Origin: Alteromonas australica
GTDB lineage: Bacteria > Pseudomonadota > Gammaproteobacteria > Enterobacterales > Alteromonadaceae
NCBI RefSeq assembly: GCF_000730385.1
Contig: NZ_CP008849.1
Span: 744,001-808,000, forward strand
Direction of reading: 5' to 3'
DNA: 64,000 bases
In this document: piece by piece, positions 62,707 to 64,000 of the stretch
Position numbering within the stretch: the first letter of the stretch is position 1
How the letters are laid out: each line of letters starts with the position of its first letter
Notes under the pieces: generated by a model
Database searches by the model: none
What the model was told of the DNA's origin: nothing
Seen by the model: the letters and a program-made list of their open reading frames with translations, nothing else
Position numbers and translations under genes: made by a program

Positions 62707-64000
62707 CTACGCCGACCTCAGTTCTCTGCGAAGTATTTTGCCTACCGTCGATTTAGGGAGCTCCTCAAGTACGGTGATACGCTTAGGTATTTTGTAATTC
62801 GTTAAGTGAGTTTTACAATAGGCAATAACATCATCGTTATCGACCGGTGTACTTACCGTGATAAAGGCACACACTTTTTCCCCGGTTTTGTCATCAGGTT
62901 GCCCCACGACGGCCGCTTCCATAATATCCGGGTGAGAAGTCAGTACATCTTCAATTTCATTGGGGTACACGTTAAAGCCTGACACAATGATCATATCTTT
63001 GAGACGATCGACAATTTTTATGGCTCCAGAAGCTAAGCGAACACCGATGTCACCCGTTTTGAAATAGCCGTTTGGCGTCATCACTTTGGCTGTTTCGTCG
63101 TCTCTGTTCCAGTACCCCAGCATCACCTGTGGGCCTTTTACCGCGATTTGCCCCGACTCGCCTTCCTTTACAGGGTCATCATTCACATCCAGTAACGCCA
63201 CATCCGTGTCTTGTAATGGCATACCGACGGTACCAATCTCTTCCTCGCCCGGTATATTAAATGACACAACGGGGGCGGTTTCCGACAAACCGTACCCTTC
63301 GGTTATCATATTGCCAGTCACGTCTTTCCAAATATTGACGGCGCCCTGTGTGAGTGCGGTGCCCCCGGACATAGTGAGGTGTAGGCGAGAAAAGTCTAAT
63401 TTCGCAAATTCGGGGTGCCGACCTAAGCCAACAAATAATGTGTTGATGCCGGCAAAGGCAGTGATGGCGTGAGGTTTCATTGTGTGAATAAAACCATCAA
63501 TATCTCTTGGGTTTGGAATAAGAAGTATTTGGCTGCCTTTGGAAAAAAGCGCCATCATGCATACGGTAAACGCATAAATATGATAAAGCGGCAGAGGGCA
63601 CACAACAATTTCGTCACCCTCTTTGAACGAGCCGCCTAACCTATCGATCATTTGAATACAGTTACTTAAGACATTTTTATGGCTGAGTGCTGCGCCTTTT
63701 GATACGCCCGTGGTGCCGCCGGTGTATTGCAGCATGGCTAAATCATCGAGTTGTGTGGCCGCCCGCGTAAAGGGGGCTAGCGCTTCGCCTTTTTTGATAG
63801 CCTCACTTAACGATACTGTATCTTTAATGGTAGGGGCGCTCTTTGGGTCGATGAGTTCGGTGGCTGAGGTCGTTATCACGGTCCCAATACGCGTATCTTG
63901 TTTTATTGCATCAAACTTTGGATATAGGTCGCTTAAAATTACCAGCGCGACAGCACCGCTGTCAGTAAACTGATGCTTCATTTCCCTTTCTGTATATAGC
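62707..64000 (-). CDS. fadD: long-chain acyl-CoA ligase, 5' end outside the window
   Basis: An AMP-forming acyl-CoA synthetase activating fatty acids for degradation. 430 residues are visible. LQYTGGTTGVSKGA is the ATP-binding P-loop, MITEGYGLSETAPV the adenylate motif, and NGYFKTGDIGVR to IIVSGFNVYPNEIEDVL the fatty-acyl signature; KSTVGKILRREL contains the catalytic Lys. An internal ATG at 63981 is not the start. The frame continues upstream as LYTEREMKHQF, matching an internal part of E. coli FadD, so about 130 N-terminal residues lie beyond position 64000. A terminator follows the stop. Confidence 0.93.
   Translation of the reverse strand, partial: LYTEREMKHQFTDSGAVALVILSDLYPKFDAIKQDTRIGTVITTSATELIDPKSAPTIKDTVSLSEAIKKGEALAPFTRAATQLDDLAMLQYTGGTTGVSKGAALSHKNVLSNCIQMIDRLGGSFKEGDEIVVCPLPLYHIYAFTVCMMALFSKGSQILLIPNPRDIDGFIHTMKPHAITAFAGINTLFVGLGRHPEFAKLDFSRLHLTMSGGTALTQGAVNIWKDVTGNMITEGYGLSETAPVVSFNIPGEEEIGTVGMPLQDTDVALLDVNDDPVKEGESGQIAVKGPQVMLGYWNRDDETAKVMTPNGYFKTGDIGVRLASGAIKIVDRLKDMIIVSGFNVYPNEIEDVLTSHPDIMEAAVVGQPDDKTGEKVCAFITVSTPVDNDDVIAYCKTHLTNYKIPKRITVLEELPKSTVGKILRRELRSA

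Noticed and set aside
62707..63981. Treating ATG 63981 as the start of the acyl-CoA ligase
   Set aside because: The frame stays open to the window edge and reads LYTERE upstream, matching the interior of FadD; the gene is truncated by the window.

Overview
The window looks like chromosome of a marine gammaproteobacterium of the Alteromonadales, probably Alteromonas or a close relative. This rests on the rpsU-yqeY-dnaG-rpoD block, the mobA/dsbA/srkA neighbourhood, an abundance of TonB-related and porin genes, and the DUF3450-ExbB-ExbB-ExbD-TonB-TPR arrangement. The genus is inferred from general resemblance, not from a search. I see no tRNA or rRNA gene, insertion sequence, prophage or CRISPR array.

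Layout. 1-7137: an outer-membrane porin, mobA, an HD-domain nucleotidase, dsbA, srkA and ccoG (with a candidate FNR site), then two small proteins. 7155-13534: an acyl-CoA dehydrogenase, a four-gene set resembling oxidative sugar-acid catabolism (SDR, lactonase-like amidohydrolase, enolase-superfamily dehydratase, class II aldolase), and an apparently lipid-anchored Nudix protein. 13621-17844: an RND efflux pair behind an inverted repeat. 18344-22256: a two-gene module (one-lobe PstS-like protein plus porin) present twice in tandem, followed by a chemoreceptor. 24303-29234: rpoD, dnaG, yqeY and rpsU on the minus strand with a recognisable promoter. 29521-33467: tsaD, plsY, folB, folK, uppP and a HIT protein. 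33575-41091: a DPP III-like metallopeptidase, an HDOD protein, benE with its divergent XRE-cupin regulator and two operator-like palindromes, rdgC, and a membrane histidine kinase.

41228-57412 is the most interesting part. phoB, phoR and a PstS-type protein are followed by a prolyl-4-hydroxylase-like enzyme. Next come a 1357-residue lipoprotein made of three consecutive copies of a ~430-residue domain, a TonB-dependent receptor, and a complete energising complex (DUF3450, long ExbB, short ExbB, ExbD, TonB, TPR protein). Candidate Pho boxes lie before phoB, before the lipoprotein and, more weakly, before the DUF3450 gene. I read this as a phosphate-starvation-controlled TonB uptake system with a surface lipoprotein that captures the substrate. 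The substrate and the function of the triplicated domain are unknown to me.

57486-64000: a PagL-like lipid A deacylase, an HD-GYP response regulator overlapping a large hybrid histidine kinase, and the 3' part of a fadD-type acyl-CoA ligase that runs off the right edge.

Starts were chosen from ribosome-binding sites and family alignment recalled from memory. Many differ from the longest open frame, and the evidence says where.
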